A DNA stretch of 64,000 nucleotides from Punica granatum (taxonomy: Eukaryota; Streptophyta; Magnoliopsida; Myrtales; Lythraceae): positions 36,302,811 through 36,366,810 of the forward strand of contig NC_045128.1 in NCBI RefSeq assembly GCF_007655135.1, read 5' to 3'. Position numbers and translations under genes: made by a program. The notes under the pieces were generated by a model. The model saw nothing but the letters and a program-made list of their open reading frames with translations, was not told the DNA's origin and made no database searches. Of the stretch, positions 9,658 to 22,017 are shown one piece after another (the stretch's first letter is position 1; each line of letters begins with the position of its first letter).

Positions 9658-12600
9658 TCAGGTTACATTAGATGCCACTGGCTCGGCCGGGATTTCTTCA
9701 TAAGTGCCCGTTTCTTCGTTAAATGAGTACCTACAAGACGGCATGGGGAGTCAAAGTCAAGTGAACCATTGACTGAATGTTTTGGGTAATTATCTGACAT
9801 GAGCTAACTATTGTGAATGAGCACTCCAGTGTGCTGGCTCTCAAGAGAGCTTTTAAAGTTCGAACATTAGAGTTAAGTAGACCATTCAGAAGGAAAGCGA
9901 GTTGTGAAAGTGTCCGATGAGTAATTCCAAAGACGAGATATCCAAGAAAGCTAATTACCACTGTCCAGTAGCTGCAGAACAATAGAGCCCAGTCGACGGG
10001 TCATAGTAATAGCCCAGACTACTGCTGTAGTAGTACCTGTGGAATTTAACAAGAACCGTCTTAAGCAAAAAATACTTATAAAATAAGAAGGAGAGAGGAG
10101 GGGGAATAGAGATGTTACCCTGAAGCCTCATCATACACATAATCACCCTGCGAATCTCCACCTGCAGATCGGTGTAAATGCAAATAAGTAAAAGGTTTCG
10201 AAAGTAGAGCAATTCTTCAATGCCAGTGTATATGATGTACTAAAAGAACTTACTCTCACCAACTGCACCAGTATCACGAGGGACTGGATTACTCCCTTCT
10301 GAGGATGGCCTTGTAGCAGTATTTTCATCTTCGGCAAACATATCGTATTCATCAGCACCATCAGTTGATATCTGTGCTGTAGATACACTAGGGTTTGAGG
10401 GTTCCACTGCCGTATCATCTAGGATAGAAGACGACAACCCGCCATTTGTTCCTGCAGGTTTAGTGCCGTCTGCGATAACATCTGTCTCCCCAGCTCTTGC
10501 TCTAGCTAATCTTTCATATCCTTCTGGAAAATTTATAATCAATGGAAACAGTTGTTAAAGCACATGCATGTGTATCAGCAAACAGCAAATCAAAGCTGGA
10601 TTTTACACTCAAATTACAACTATCTCATTTTAGAAGAACCATCTTTGAGAAGTGAAAAACGTATTCCACCACAATGTCTAACCAAAGTACGACAGTGAAA
10701 CTGGAAAGTACCATAAGAACAGATTAAGCTCCTGTCATGAAGAAAGATACGATCCTCTTCCAAAGTCTACTAAGAAACCTTGCAGGTTTAAGTGTTCAAT
10801 GAGTAATCGTATATCTCTTTCTTTTTTGCTCAGAGATTCATCATATATCTCATGCATTGACAGAGGCAACAAAAGCGGAGCCATCACACATCTGGCCTTT
10901 CCTTTTTTGAACGATGGGAGCTGGTTTTGAATTATCACAAGCAGCAGCTCATCATTATAAAAATCTAGTTAACTTAGAAAAAGAGAGTCCGACCATGAAA
11001 ACAAACAGCCATAACAAGGTCTAGCTTAATTTCTTAAAATAACTCGATACATTCATGAAGAAGAAGAAGAAGAAGAAGAAGAAGTGCAATAATTGTGACA
11101 ACACAACCATGGAAGGTGGACTCAGACCCACATCCATTTTTCGGGTCTCTGACCAGAATCTGGCATAGACTTGTCTTAAATATTTGCCTATTTCAGGTTT
11201 AACTTCTCCAACAACATCTATTGCTTTTAACTGTCTAACTTAGAATCTAAAACAGCATATAAATAAGAATTAAGCCTTATCTAAGACAACTAATGTGCCT
11301 GTCTTACTTGATTCATCAAACTTTTAACAAGAAAAGGTACTTGCATATCTAAAGCACAAACTAATCCGGTAAGCTTAACAGAAAACTTACTATTTGCTAA
11401 ATCTTCTATAAACCATCAATAAAGAAAAAGAAAACATTAACATTGCAGGAATCATTACGATTACCTGCCTCACGCTCAAAAACTTCCTGCTGTTCATGAT
11501 AAACATCTGCAAAACAAAAAAAGGAAAAGTAAGGTAACCTATGCAATAGCTTATGTTCCTAAAATTTCTATGGAGTATCTTCAAGCCAAAGCTAATGAAT
11601 TTACTGTATTCTCCATGCTCCATGAGCATTGCTGCATCTTCTGTCAGTTGGTCAAACAGATGTTTCGTCTCAGCCGACATCTTCTCCTTCCTATTATTTG
11701 AGTTCCCCTTCAACCGTCTTAAGGCTTGCAAAACCTAAATGAGTAACCGAATAATATCATGTTTTAGTATAGACATCAAAACCTAGACATAATTAGGGGT
11801 GGGGGAGGGACATCATGGTCATTGTGTTCTACTGATATTACGTGAGCTGATAACAAGGAAGAATGGTCATGGAACTCTTCCCCCCACCCACCACCAACTG
11901 ATCTTAGAGGCATTGAGAGGGTTACTAATGATTCTTATGATGTTTCATAATAACTGCATGACCAAAATTCACAACTAAACGAGGCAAAAATCATTGCGTC
12001 AAGATAAAATTTCTCAAACAACCTATCTATGGAACTATTACAGACCAATATCACTTCTATGCTTTCCTGGCGTTTATCTAAATGATCAGTGAAGTTTGCA
12101 CATTTTTTATCCAAAGAACAAGGTCCTACAAATTTAAATACAACAACAAAGAAGAAACAGAGAACTGACAGTTTCTCCTGGCAGAAGAGAGTCAGCAATC
12201 CGCCTTTTAATCCTCCCAATATCATCAGATGAAAGCTCAGGCTTATCATCTTCAGTCACTGTCGAAACAGGGATCTTGGAGGCCAACTTCGTATCAACTT
12301 CAATACTATCAAGCCATGCATCCTGCAGGAATTCATATAATTACAGTATAGAACTGCAATACATGTTCAAAGAACCTGTTGCCCCAGAAACTGAAAATCA
12401 ATATCTTTTACCTTAATTTCCTTTTCACTGACATATTCCACAAAATTTCCCTGCGCATCAAAGTAACCTTCTTGCCTCTCTTTATCCAAATTGAAAGGTT
12501 CTAATTGGATCCCATCATCAACAAAGTTCTCATTGTCCTGCCAAAAAATCATCAAAAGTTGGTCTCAGCTCTCCTCGACGCATTTACCGATGATGCCAGC

Positions 12601-13727
12601 TGCTAAAGAAAAGCTGCCATCCAAAGGAAAAATAAAAGAAAGGAAAATAGTACATAACAGAAAATATTTCCCTAGTAACTGCATCAATCTTTAAAAACGT
12701 ACCCAATTAATTGATAGTGCGAAAATTTTGATCACCACCTACCCGACGTACAATGAGAAGTTGGAAGAGGATACACTTCCCTTCATTTTAAATTTTTCCG
12801 CTCCGAGAGAGAATAGGTGTGACTAATTCTTTTTAATTATTTGTAGTGTTGTGCAGAGACTCGACTCTCATCTATATGATAAACAAGAAGCAAACCAATG
12901 TCCAAAGCCATAAAAACATACAAAACACATAAAAACATAAGTAGAACAAACCTCATAAGTAACTTCAGCAGCTGAAATGTCATTGAGGGCACCTCTGCTT
13001 TCTTCACTTAAGAGGTCTGCAGTTATCTGGGTCCGGCGTTTTGCACGCTCTTTAGAAGCGAACCGAGGGTTCGTGAGATCAACTGGGCCCGCTTCTTCAG
13101 GCGCGAGGTTTTTGCTCGCCCCTTCATCTACTGGCTTCACCTTCTTGCCTTTTGGAAACCTGACCCTTTTTGGCCTGTCCATGAAAGCATAAACATCCTA
13201 AGCTGATGCAACCCACAGAACCAGCACCGTATATCAAGTACCAGCAACGCAAGAATTCGAGTCCAGAGCTCCTTATCTGTGTTTTTATTCGGGTCAAACT
13301 GAGTCAGTGCTAGCTTATTCATGTCGAATTAGCGATGAACACACCAATCAAACTGATGCCTCGCGGTTAATAAAGTGTTATCAATTCATGTTGCAAGCGA
13401 CTCCATGCCATCCCTAACTAAACATAGTCTGCCCCTAGTAATTTCAAGTCATGTTCTGAATAATTGCATTGCCCTGTTCTTTCTCAAGTAACCATTCATT
13501 CAATCAATTTCAAATCAAAATTTTCATCCCTAAACAGTAGGAGCATAATACTGATGGGCTAATCTCCAAATTAAGCTAGATAACGGTGAGATGAACAGAA
13601 AATGATCAATACATGGAGCTCATACGAGAATTACTTACGCAGGAGGTTTATTGGAGTGAGAATCGTCATCCTCTTCTAAGAAGGAACGCTTACGCGAGCT
13701 CCTCGTACGCGACTGGCTTCCCTCCAT
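9658..13727 (-). CDS. CD2BP2/LIN1-type spliceosome-associated protein
   Basis: Plant relative of CD2BP2 (yeast Lin1), a U5 snRNP-associated nuclear protein; role in splicing is inferred from the family. Ten exons: 13727-13639, 13174-12952, 12537-12412, 12322-12170, 11734-11605, 11506-11465, 10523-10254, 10161-10119, 10036-9959, 9730-9658, all GT-AG and in phase, giving 408 residues. The N-terminus is acidic (LEEDDDSHSNKPP) followed by a basic nuclear-signal-like run KRVRFPKGKKVK. The conserved block DNENFVDDGIQLEPFNLDKE and the QEGYFDAQGNFVEY motif mark the family. An AEGYERLARARAGE helix follows. The C-terminus has an aromatic OCRE-like repeat (GYYYSSSLGYYYDPSTGLYC, then GQWYSFNEETGTYEE) rather than a recognisable GYF domain. 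Family assignment is firm. Confidence 0.9.
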
Positions 13728-14572
13728 AGACGAGTGCAGGGAAGGGAGAGACGCAGAGGGGGAAGAGAGTCGGACTGAGAGAGAAGTCTCGTCGGATTGA
13801 GAGATGACACAGCGGGAGGAGAACTCGAGGCGGAAGAAGCTGGGAAGAGAGAAAGAGAGGGAGAGAGAGAGAGAGAGTCGCGGCGGAGAGAAGGCCGAGC
13901 GTTGCCTTGGCGTCGCCGCCGCCTCGGGTCGCCGACTGAGGAGGAGAGAGAGGGAGAGAGAGTGGGGCGAGAATCGGGCCACAGCTAGGGAGGGGAGAGA
14001 GAGCGAAGGAGATACGGTGCTCCGCAGCCCAAAAGATGTCCATGGAGGTCCTGACGTGGAGCGTCCTTATTGGTAGTTCCCGACCAACTGGGCCGTCGGC
14101 ACCATCAAGTTCCGGTTAATTGCATAAATACCCCGAGCCTTACGTCTATGGGCAGAGTGCTCTCTGAAGTATAACTTTTGACAATTTACCCCTTAAATTT
14201 TCCCCTTTTTATTTTTATTTTTAATCCACAATGCCAGGATGGGAACAAGCTTGCAACTAAAAAAGCATCATAATTATGCAAATTTTGTTGCATATGAGAT
14301 ATTCTTATTTTCCTCTTCCAGTGCAAGAAATGAGATATTGCAGAAAAAAAAATCCAATAACAAAAACATATTATAGGAAGAATTGCCCGACGACAACAAT
14401 TTCCAAGAGGAAATTGGAAATTCCTGTGAAACCCGAAACGAAATACTACACCAGTTCCTCTGCTATACTCGGTCTTTGCCACAGGCTGAATAAGACTATC
14501 AGCTACTTCTTTTTATACAACTCTCTTTGAGAGACATGAAAATGCAAAACCAATGTCATGTCTCGAATGCTG
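13728..14572 (-). promoter_or_regulatory. 5' UTR/promoter of the CD2BP2-like gene and 3' flank of the next gene
   Basis: On the minus strand 13990-13740 is strongly CT-rich, with TCTCTC runs around 13880-13850, as in many plant leaders. No protein is recognisable in the apparent open stretches, which arise from this biased composition. The remainder up to 14572 is AT-rich spacer with no feature seen. Confidence 0.5.
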
Positions 14573-16528
14573 TCATGACTGTGATTCTTTACCGCCGAGA
14601 GTCTGAATTATAGCTTCGAGGAGTTTGATATCGTTATCCCTTTTAGCGATCTCTTCTTGCTTTGCTCGCAGCTCTTCCATGTGCAATTCAAATACCTCTG
14701 CACCGAATAAACAAATGATATTATGAATTACTATATCAAACACCGACTTCCTTTTACACAGACTAAACTTTACAGAGACATGATCTGCCTGCCCGAACAT
14801 CTGTTGCCATAAGGATCCCTTAAAGCACCATCTATCTTATGATCTAGATCTTCCTCATCTAACATGGCAGCGGAACCAAAAAGAGGAAAAAAGTGTAACT
14901 GACCCACAAATTAGACTTACTAGTGGTGTTCTCAAGCTCCTTCGTGACATCTTGGGCACGCAATTCTGCAGCCTTCTGAGCTGCCTCAGCCTGACGTTTC
15001 TCTGATCGAGCATGGGCAGCAGCTGTAATGGCAGCATCAAGTTCTCTTTCTAAGGTCTCCACCCTTTGTTGAAGCACCTACATAGAATAGATTGGCAGAA
15101 TTTTCAATCTCCCTCCATATGCTAAATAGCAACTTACTCTCTCTAAGAGCAAAGGCAGTGAAGAATACTGGCCGTAATAATGGTTAAAGGAAGAAAATGG
15201 ATGCCAGAATCCAAGGGAAAAACCCTGACATCCCTTATTGAGCTGTATAAAACATTTTCAGCAAAAGCTGATAGCTTTGAAGCTCCCGGAATCTCGATAC
15301 CAGGGAAACATATGCTAGAGAGTAATCTAGAGTAAACTCCTAGACCACTAAATCTTGAAAGAAATCCTTCGAGCCACATCAAACACTAACCATAATTTGC
15401 TTGGGTGAATTCTTCAAGCCCAATCATGCACAACCCATTTGACACAGTGACATCCCACACCGAGAAAAAAGAGAACAATGCGCGGATTTTCATTAAATGC
15501 TACCAATGAATGCTCCCAACAAGCCACAGTCGAATAGATACCTATGAGGTTCACTCATTCTCTATCACCAACTCGCTAACTACGAATTTCTTCCCCTGCA
15601 TTGAACCGTACTCTGTTTCTTAGCTTGGTAAAAGAAACTTTACTATATACTACACATTGATCTCCATGAGAAACAGGAAACCGAAATGAAGAAAGAACGG
15701 GAACTTCAGTTGAAGTAGTCAACACAAGATTATATAATTAATAAGCGAATCACTGCAAAAGACTCATCGAAATTTTCAGTAACTTTTTGGGGCTGAGCTT
15801 CTTCCTAATTCCGACTGCGAACTCAATTTACAGTTAGTGACTCCAGGCTTTTTTCCGGCCAACCATCATTCAAGAATCCACCGATGCCACTTATCGAACT
15901 TAAAAGGGATACAAAAATCAAGAAAGAAGCCTTATTTCAGTGAATTAAATCGACCCGGCAGATTATAGGTTCGATGCAGATTGATTTCTAAGTCAACCCA
16001 GCAAAATTCAGACTCACCCACCATTCTGCAGTCCGATTCAACAAGAAACTGCCCAAAATAGAAAATCAAGAAAGGAAAGAAGCTCGATTCGCCATCAGCA
16101 GACCAAATTCATAGCTCTTGTTTCGCAGTATAACATTGATCGAAGCACAGAGGCCATAGTCAATGGAACGACTGAACAGTCCTTATTCATCAACTAATAA
16201 GTGACACGGAAATGGAACCCGGATGAGAGTTCCCATCAATCGACAGCGAAAGAATCGATCAGAAGTTCAAAAGAACTGACTTGGGATTGAGAGGAGGAAC
16301 CTTGATGGTGCGGGCCTGTTCGGCCGTGAGGGAGGCTCTTGCGAAGGTCTCCTCGTCGACGAAGACGGCTTTCTTGAGTAGGATCTTCTGGAGGGACTCC
16401 AAGTTGGAGGACATCTCCGTCAGATTCGTGATGGCTCCTGTCCATCTCTCGTTCCCTTTCCCCTTCTCCTCCTCCATTGTCGTCGTCTTCTTCTCCTTCC
16501 TCCTTCCTCCTTCCCTTCCCTCAGCCAT
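14573..16528 (-). CDS. Conserved plant coiled-coil protein, function unknown
   Basis: A 177-residue protein in three exons: 16528-16277, 15077-14921, 14697-14573 (phases agree; intron 1 is about 1.2 kb). After a charged, low-complexity start, residues from about 40 read NLESLQKILLKKAVFVDEET, then FARASLTAEQARTIKV, and a long heptad-rich helix (VLQQRVETLERELDAAITAA ... HARSEKRQAEAAQKAAELRA) ending with VFELHMEELRAKQEEIAKRD and LGGKESQS. It is predicted to be almost wholly helical coiled coil, with no membrane segment or signal. It looks strongly conserved in plants from memory, but I do not recall a tested function and give none. The ATG at 16477 (17 codons downstream) is an alternative start. 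Confidence 0.82.
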
Positions 16529-17138
16529 CGAAGATCTTCCATTGTTTTTTGACAGCTCGCAGTGGGGCCCGCCGCTGTAGGGACTGGACAAGCAACTGAT
16601 GGGCTGAAAATGGGCTGGGCGGTACATTCGGCCCGGCCCAAACTTGAGCGGGCTTGATCGAAGCATCGAGGGAATCAGGGGACATCTGCACAGAGTCCTC
16701 TCAACATGTTAGAATGTTCAGGGGATGTCCGGCTGGGAATCGAGACCGCTGGCAATACATACGAAAATGTCCAACAATCGTGGTTGCCCGTGTTTGGCAA
16801 CTGCAATAGATTCCTGTGGATGTATCGAGTATTAGACTGTTCGGGATCTATCACATCCATATTGAACTGCCAGGAAACAATTTTCTATATGAAACCACTC
16901 TCAAAATGTCGGAGTTCTTGGACATATCAAAAAAGAGCACTAGACATCTCTAAAGTTAAAACACATCTAAGACATACGATCATTCCGAAGTAACAAGAGC
17001 AGGCATCTTGAATGAAACACACGACTATTGCTACGCTTAAATAATACTGACAATGTACAACATAAGGAGACAACTTGCTCTCTATGCCCAAAGTGACTTA
17101 ACCTACAGAGGAAGGGGGAGGCTCTTCATTGCCGTTGG
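16529..17138. other. Intergenic spacer
   Basis: Holds the promoter of the coiled-coil gene (-) near 16530-16670 and the 3' UTR of the zinc-ribbon gene (-) just left of its stop codon. No further gene recognised. Confidence 0.5.
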
Positions 17139-19267
17139 CTAATCAAACTGTTGGCGGAGTTGCATCTCGGTTTCACTCTTCCAATTAGCATGAGAAGATT
17201 GGCCCTTCATTCTCTTGCTTTTCTCCTTGTCTTTGATGGTTGATCCTTTCTTCTTGGGCTCCGAGCTAGTATCGGTTTTAGGACGATCACCACACATGGG
17301 GCACACCATTCCCCGTGCATTGGAGTAGGTTTTGGGTATCCCACATTGTAAGCACATCCTTTAAGGCAACAGGCGAGGACAATGAGAAAATAGATAATGT
17401 CATCAATCTAATATTTATGGAAACCAAAGATCAAGTGGAGCCAGTGACACTCACCTCAGCAATTCTGCAGCATCTTCTGCATTCGGGTTGGTTGCAGTTG
17501 CCACACGTTTACCTTCTTTTGGGATCGATGGGGTTGGTAGTTGAGTACCAGTACCACCATCTACATCACTTCTTACACGTTCGTGAATACCGACTAGCTG
17601 GGGTTTTGCCTCCATGACAGCACCTGCCAATTGGACAGCAACCATTGAAAAAGATCAGAGACTTACGTTATCATATAATTAGAAGTGCAGAGAAAGGTGG
17701 AAACCTCGGCAGCAGAATAAGGAGGTTTAAGGACCATCGAAGTAAACGTGACAAAAGTAGCTCAGCAATTTCAGACATAAAAGGCCAAATTACACAGGTC
17801 GAATCGGTTGATGAAGGACACAGGATCCCAGTCAACCAACCGATTAATGGCCTCAATATCTTTTCATACCAAATGCTGGGATTATCTCAGTTATAATATT
17901 TGCAAATTTACCAGGGATTACTGTCAAGCCCACAACTTTTTTGTGATTCCATTCCTATCTGATTGAAATTATTTTGACTAGCTGAATGCATTCTTAAAAC
18001 CACATGTAAACTGACAGTCTTCTGTTTGAAATCTTACCAGAAGGCAGATCTTTCTTGTCTCTACGGTTCCTGCGACGCCCATGCCTCCACATCTGTTGGT
18101 CGCCATCTGCACCAGATGGCTGTTCTTGAACAGAATTGTTTAGGAATTCCGGTGGTCCTGAAATCTCCAAAGACCACAAGAGAAGACCACATGGGGAAAA
18201 CAATAATATCAGTCGACTCTTACTCATCCGAAAAGAAAAGAACAGAGGCAACCTTCTAATCTTGCTGTCTCAAACAGTCAATAACTGTTTACACTAAAAT
18301 GCAACAAATAGAAATGTTCAGTTGACGCTCAACACTTCTTCAACCCAGGTTAATCTTATCTGACTGGCAATTCAACCCCGTCAAGGGTCTAATGACCAAT
18401 CTAATAGGAACGCTTGAATTCACTCAACTCATTCACCTAATATGACATCTCTCGGTAGTCTTCCAGGTTGCAAATCAGGCATCTTTTCCACCAGGAACAA
18501 ACTCCATGCATACCCAAGAGCTGAGAAACAAAACCGTCATACTTCCTCTGGAGAAGATGCAGCAAAATCACTCCATCGAATCCCCGTGACAGGTCAACTT
18601 AAATTCTGATTATGGGGCAACGAGCACCCAAGGCTCAATTTTGGTAACGTTCCACTCAAATCACAATGGATGCAAAATTTTCGTCAAGTGAATTGAACAA
18701 GCAGAATTAAGTCAAAGCTTCCCGAGTGATTCACAACTTACATATTTTTATCAGACCAATATGCATTTTCACATAAATCCTAGTTTTCCAACATTATTCC
18801 CTGCTAACCAACATTAATTCTACTATGAATATAAATAATTTCCAGCAAATTCAGTTCGCTGCATGAATCTATACACATTCTACTCTCAGCTGAAATCCTC
18901 ATTTGCAAATCACTAAGCTTCTGCAACGGCAACCTCCAGTATTTTGGAAGCAACTCAACCAAAGCAAGGCTGAATCTCCATTTCCCAGTCAAGTTCTATA
19001 GTAATCTATTCGAATTGAATCGAAATTGGGAGTGGACGAGGGTGCTACATGAACTGTGGCTATAGTTACCTCGGAGAATGCATCGAACGCGGAGGGAAGC
19101 CCCGACTCACGGGACGGCCGGGTAGCCTCCGGGAGAGAGGAGTAGGACCTGACCGGGCGGCCGGATTCGTCACCGTCTTCGTCGTCGGAAGAATTGCGGA
19201 GCTGACCGGCGTCGTCTTCCGCCTCTTCTTCCGCCGAGGAGTAGCCCTGAAGAAGAGACAAGCTCAT
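17139..19267 (-). CDS. Zinc-ribbon protein of unknown function
   Basis: A 237-residue protein in four exons: 19267-19070, 18164-18038, 17623-17455, 17358-17139. It begins MSLSLLQGYSSAEEEAEDDA, an acidic, serine-rich and probably disordered head, continues through SGPPEFLNNSV and a basic GRRRNRRDKKDLPSG patch (possible nuclear signal), then EAKPQLVGIHERVRSD. The last exon carries CLQCGIPKTYSNARGMVCPM, a C-x2-C-x13-C-x2-C metal site, and a lysine-rich tail (KKKGSTIKDKEKSKRMKG). This composition suggests a nuclear regulatory or RNA-related protein, which is inference. Exon 2 was started at an AG that restores the frame and the run AFSEISGPPEF; a nearby AG two codons on would break it. An upstream in-frame ATG at 19351 exists but is judged to be leader. 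Confidence 0.78.
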
Positions 19268-20465
19268 GCCGGTGAGTGTAGCGTAGTTTCCCTGCTTCGG
19301 AGTGAAACGGCGTATGGCATATTTATCACGATCGTCTAAAATGGGCCCCACACGAACACAGAGTAATGAACGGCTAGGATTTTATCAAATATGAAGAGGG
19401 TCCTCACATGGGCCAATTTAACTGTGGCCCAATTTAAGGTTACCTTTTTCTTTCTTTTTCTTTTTTTTTTCCAGTAAAGAGCATTATTCTTTCGTGGGGT
19501 GATCATTGAATTAATCGGAACCTATTGATTTCTGAATATTAAAGTTTATATCGAAAATTTATTTTTATTTATTTATTACTAAATCATCAGAATAATAAAA
19601 ATACATATGCTTGCGTGAATATGATATAACTCAACTTGATTCTACGTAATGATTGTAAGTGTTAATAGATACATAAATGTGCGATAATATATATATATAT
19701 ATGAAAGTAGGTTGAGAATTTATTATTAAAAAATTAATTAGAAAAAAGTATGAATGAAAAATTGTTATTAAATGGAAAAAATAAAACAGTAACGATTACA
19801 GCGTTGAATTTGAGGGAAATTATAATTGAGTAAAGTAAAATAAAATATTTTTTACTTGAAAAACTGTCTAGCTATTATCATAAGTTAAACGAAGTAAAGA
19901 AACGCGGCCGGAAAGGGCGCTCAAACCATTTCTTCCATTGTTCCTACTATGTAAGTTTTAGTCGATCGATTTCTTCCATTTTTCTTCCTAAGCAAGTTTT
20001 AGTTCATCCAGGTTGCAAGTGATCATTGTGCAGGCTTATCAAGAAGACAATATGTGCGGCTATTCATGTGTTACAAAGTCCTCCATATGTTCGGTTGGAT
20101 GTCGATATTGCGAATCATGCTTCTGATTAATTTCTCTTCATTTAAAAGATATATGATGGACTTCATTATTCCACTGTTGTATTGTTTAGATTCTGTTAAT
20201 TTCTTTTGAGACTTCGAGTCGTATTACCATAAAAAAAAGAAATGGGACGTGTAGAAGGAGTAAAATATATAACAAAAAAAATGTGGAGAAAATCAGAAAA
20301 ATATTCGCACATTTATTATAACCAATAGGCACTATCAGTAATTTTTTATTACAAGAAAATATTGGGAGCTTTCATTTTCTTTTTATTATTATTACAATCT
20401 CTCTTTTTTCTTTTTTTCTTTTTTTCTTTTTTTTTTGAATGATGAACTCGATCGGATATGCAACC
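19268..20465. other. AT-rich intergenic spacer
   Basis: No gene seen. An imperfect tandem duplication of about 40 bases lies at 19928-20010 (TTTCTTCCATTGTTCC and TTTCTTCCATTTTTCT starts, each followed by AAGTTTTAGT). A short TA run sits at about 19688-19702 and a T/C-rich tract at 20400-20438, next to the 3' end of the annexin gene. Confidence 0.55.
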
Positions 20466-22017
20466 TCAAGCTTTAACCAGCTCAAGCAGAATGGCTGCTA
20501 CAACTTCATTGACCAAACTACCTTTAGCACTGCCGTTGAACTCCCTCCTCACGAGGTTCTCGAGTGACCCGGCCCTCTTCGCAGCAAGAGCCCTGTTTAT
20601 GCCTCGGATGTCTAGTCCCGACCGAGTGATCACCACCCGTATAAGCATCTCCCGAGCATCGGCATTCTTCATCCTCAGCTGCTTCGCAAAGAACTTCTCC
20701 GGATACTGAATGCACCGGATAACAACCCTCAGTTCCCACCCAAACTGCCCGCACTTGCTCGGGTTCTTGATCGACTTGGAGAACTCGTGCCCGTACAGCT
20801 GCTTGTAGGAGAGGAGGATCGCTTTGATCTGAGCAGTATTCCTTCTGCTCAAGAGTGTCGTGATAGTCCTCTTGTCTAGGGTCTTCCCGCTCTCGACAGC
20901 TTCGTAGAGAGTCTTAGCATCGCACAGTGCCATACCTGTGTCCGCCTTGTAGTTGTGGCAGTGGCTCGACTTGCAAACTGCGACCAAAATCTGAAAACCA
21001 AAAGACATAATTGGCAAAAGACTTGGTCTATGATAACATTTGATATTAAGAAACAGAAGATGAATGGAACGAAATCATCATAGATGACGGGGCGATGCTT
21101 CCTTTTAGAGGTGGGAAGAAGGTAAATTCAAATTCTTTCAACATTTCCGCTTTACCATCATGTTATTCTACTAACAAGAAATGCATAATAGATAAAATTG
21201 AAGGGCATTTCGATCATTTATTAAAAAAGAAAAGAAGAAAAATGCAGCATGTAAGGTAAGGAACTTTATCATCAACCTTCGGAAAATAGTTATGCCGTAA
21301 GCTGCTAAGCTTTCCAATTTCTAATGGTTTAGGGTAATCCATTAACAGAAGAAAGTCTTCATAAGGTTATTCTTAAAGGTGGATATAAGGATGAATGTAA
21401 CTGCAATTTTCATTGGTAAGAAGTAACACACCTCCGAGAAGCTGCCACTGATTTTTGTGGCTACATCTTTTTCGAGATCAGACTGGTATCGAACACGGTA
21501 ACGCTGCTTGATGCCATGAAGCTCGGAGGAAGAACGCGTGCATATTATCTCAATGACCGTGTTGAGATTTAAACTCCCTCCAAAAAGAGAGCTCCGAAGA
21601 ATCTCGGCATCTCGGGTCTTTGGCTCAACCAGGCGCAGGTAAGCGACTCGCTTTTGTAATTACCATCATATTTTAGTGTTAGAAACAACAACGTACATAA
21701 TTCATGCTGAACAAGTTAAAGTTGTCTGTTTCTGTACTTACGCATAATGTGTTGCTTCTTTGGTTGCCAGAGATTACGTGGAGGAGGTCACGACCGAATA
21801 GAGCAGTATAGGTTTTATGTATCATCTCGAGCTCTTGCGAACTCTTTTTAGCAAGTATCTCCACAAGCTTTTGCTGGTTGATCTCACAATTTCCTGACAT
21901 TAGCAAACAATAAGCTAAGAGAACTATTTCAAATGGAAGAGAGAAACATATAATGAGAACATTGTAATACACAAACATATATCTCCTCGATTCACCACTA
22001 CCAATGAGGTAGGCCAT
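20466..22017 (-). CDS. Annexin
   Basis: Annexins are cytosolic phospholipid-binding proteins with four helical repeats, often calcium-dependent. Model: 22017-21996, 21893-21742, 21650-21432, 20990-20466, total 305 residues, close to the usual 310-320. Family marks: KLVEILAKKSSQELEMIHKT, YTALFGRDLLHVIS, AYLRLVEPKTRDAEIL, VIEIICTRSSSELHGIKQRY, TTLLSRRNTAQIKAILLSYK, YGHEFSKSI, VIRCIQYPEKFFAKQL and ITRSGLDIRGI. The calcium-site pattern G-x-G-T is not visible in repeat 1 (GSGNCE) or repeat 4 (MKNADAREML), the two repeats where plant annexins normally keep it, so classical calcium binding may be weak. The start is uncertain: the first exon contributes only MAYLIGS plus one base, and an acceptor-like site upstream suggests a further 5' exon I could not place. 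Confidence 0.85.

Noticed and set aside
13690..14076. Several long low-complexity open frames on both strands
   Set aside because: They come from the CT/GA-rich leader of the CD2BP2-like gene and have no protein resemblance.
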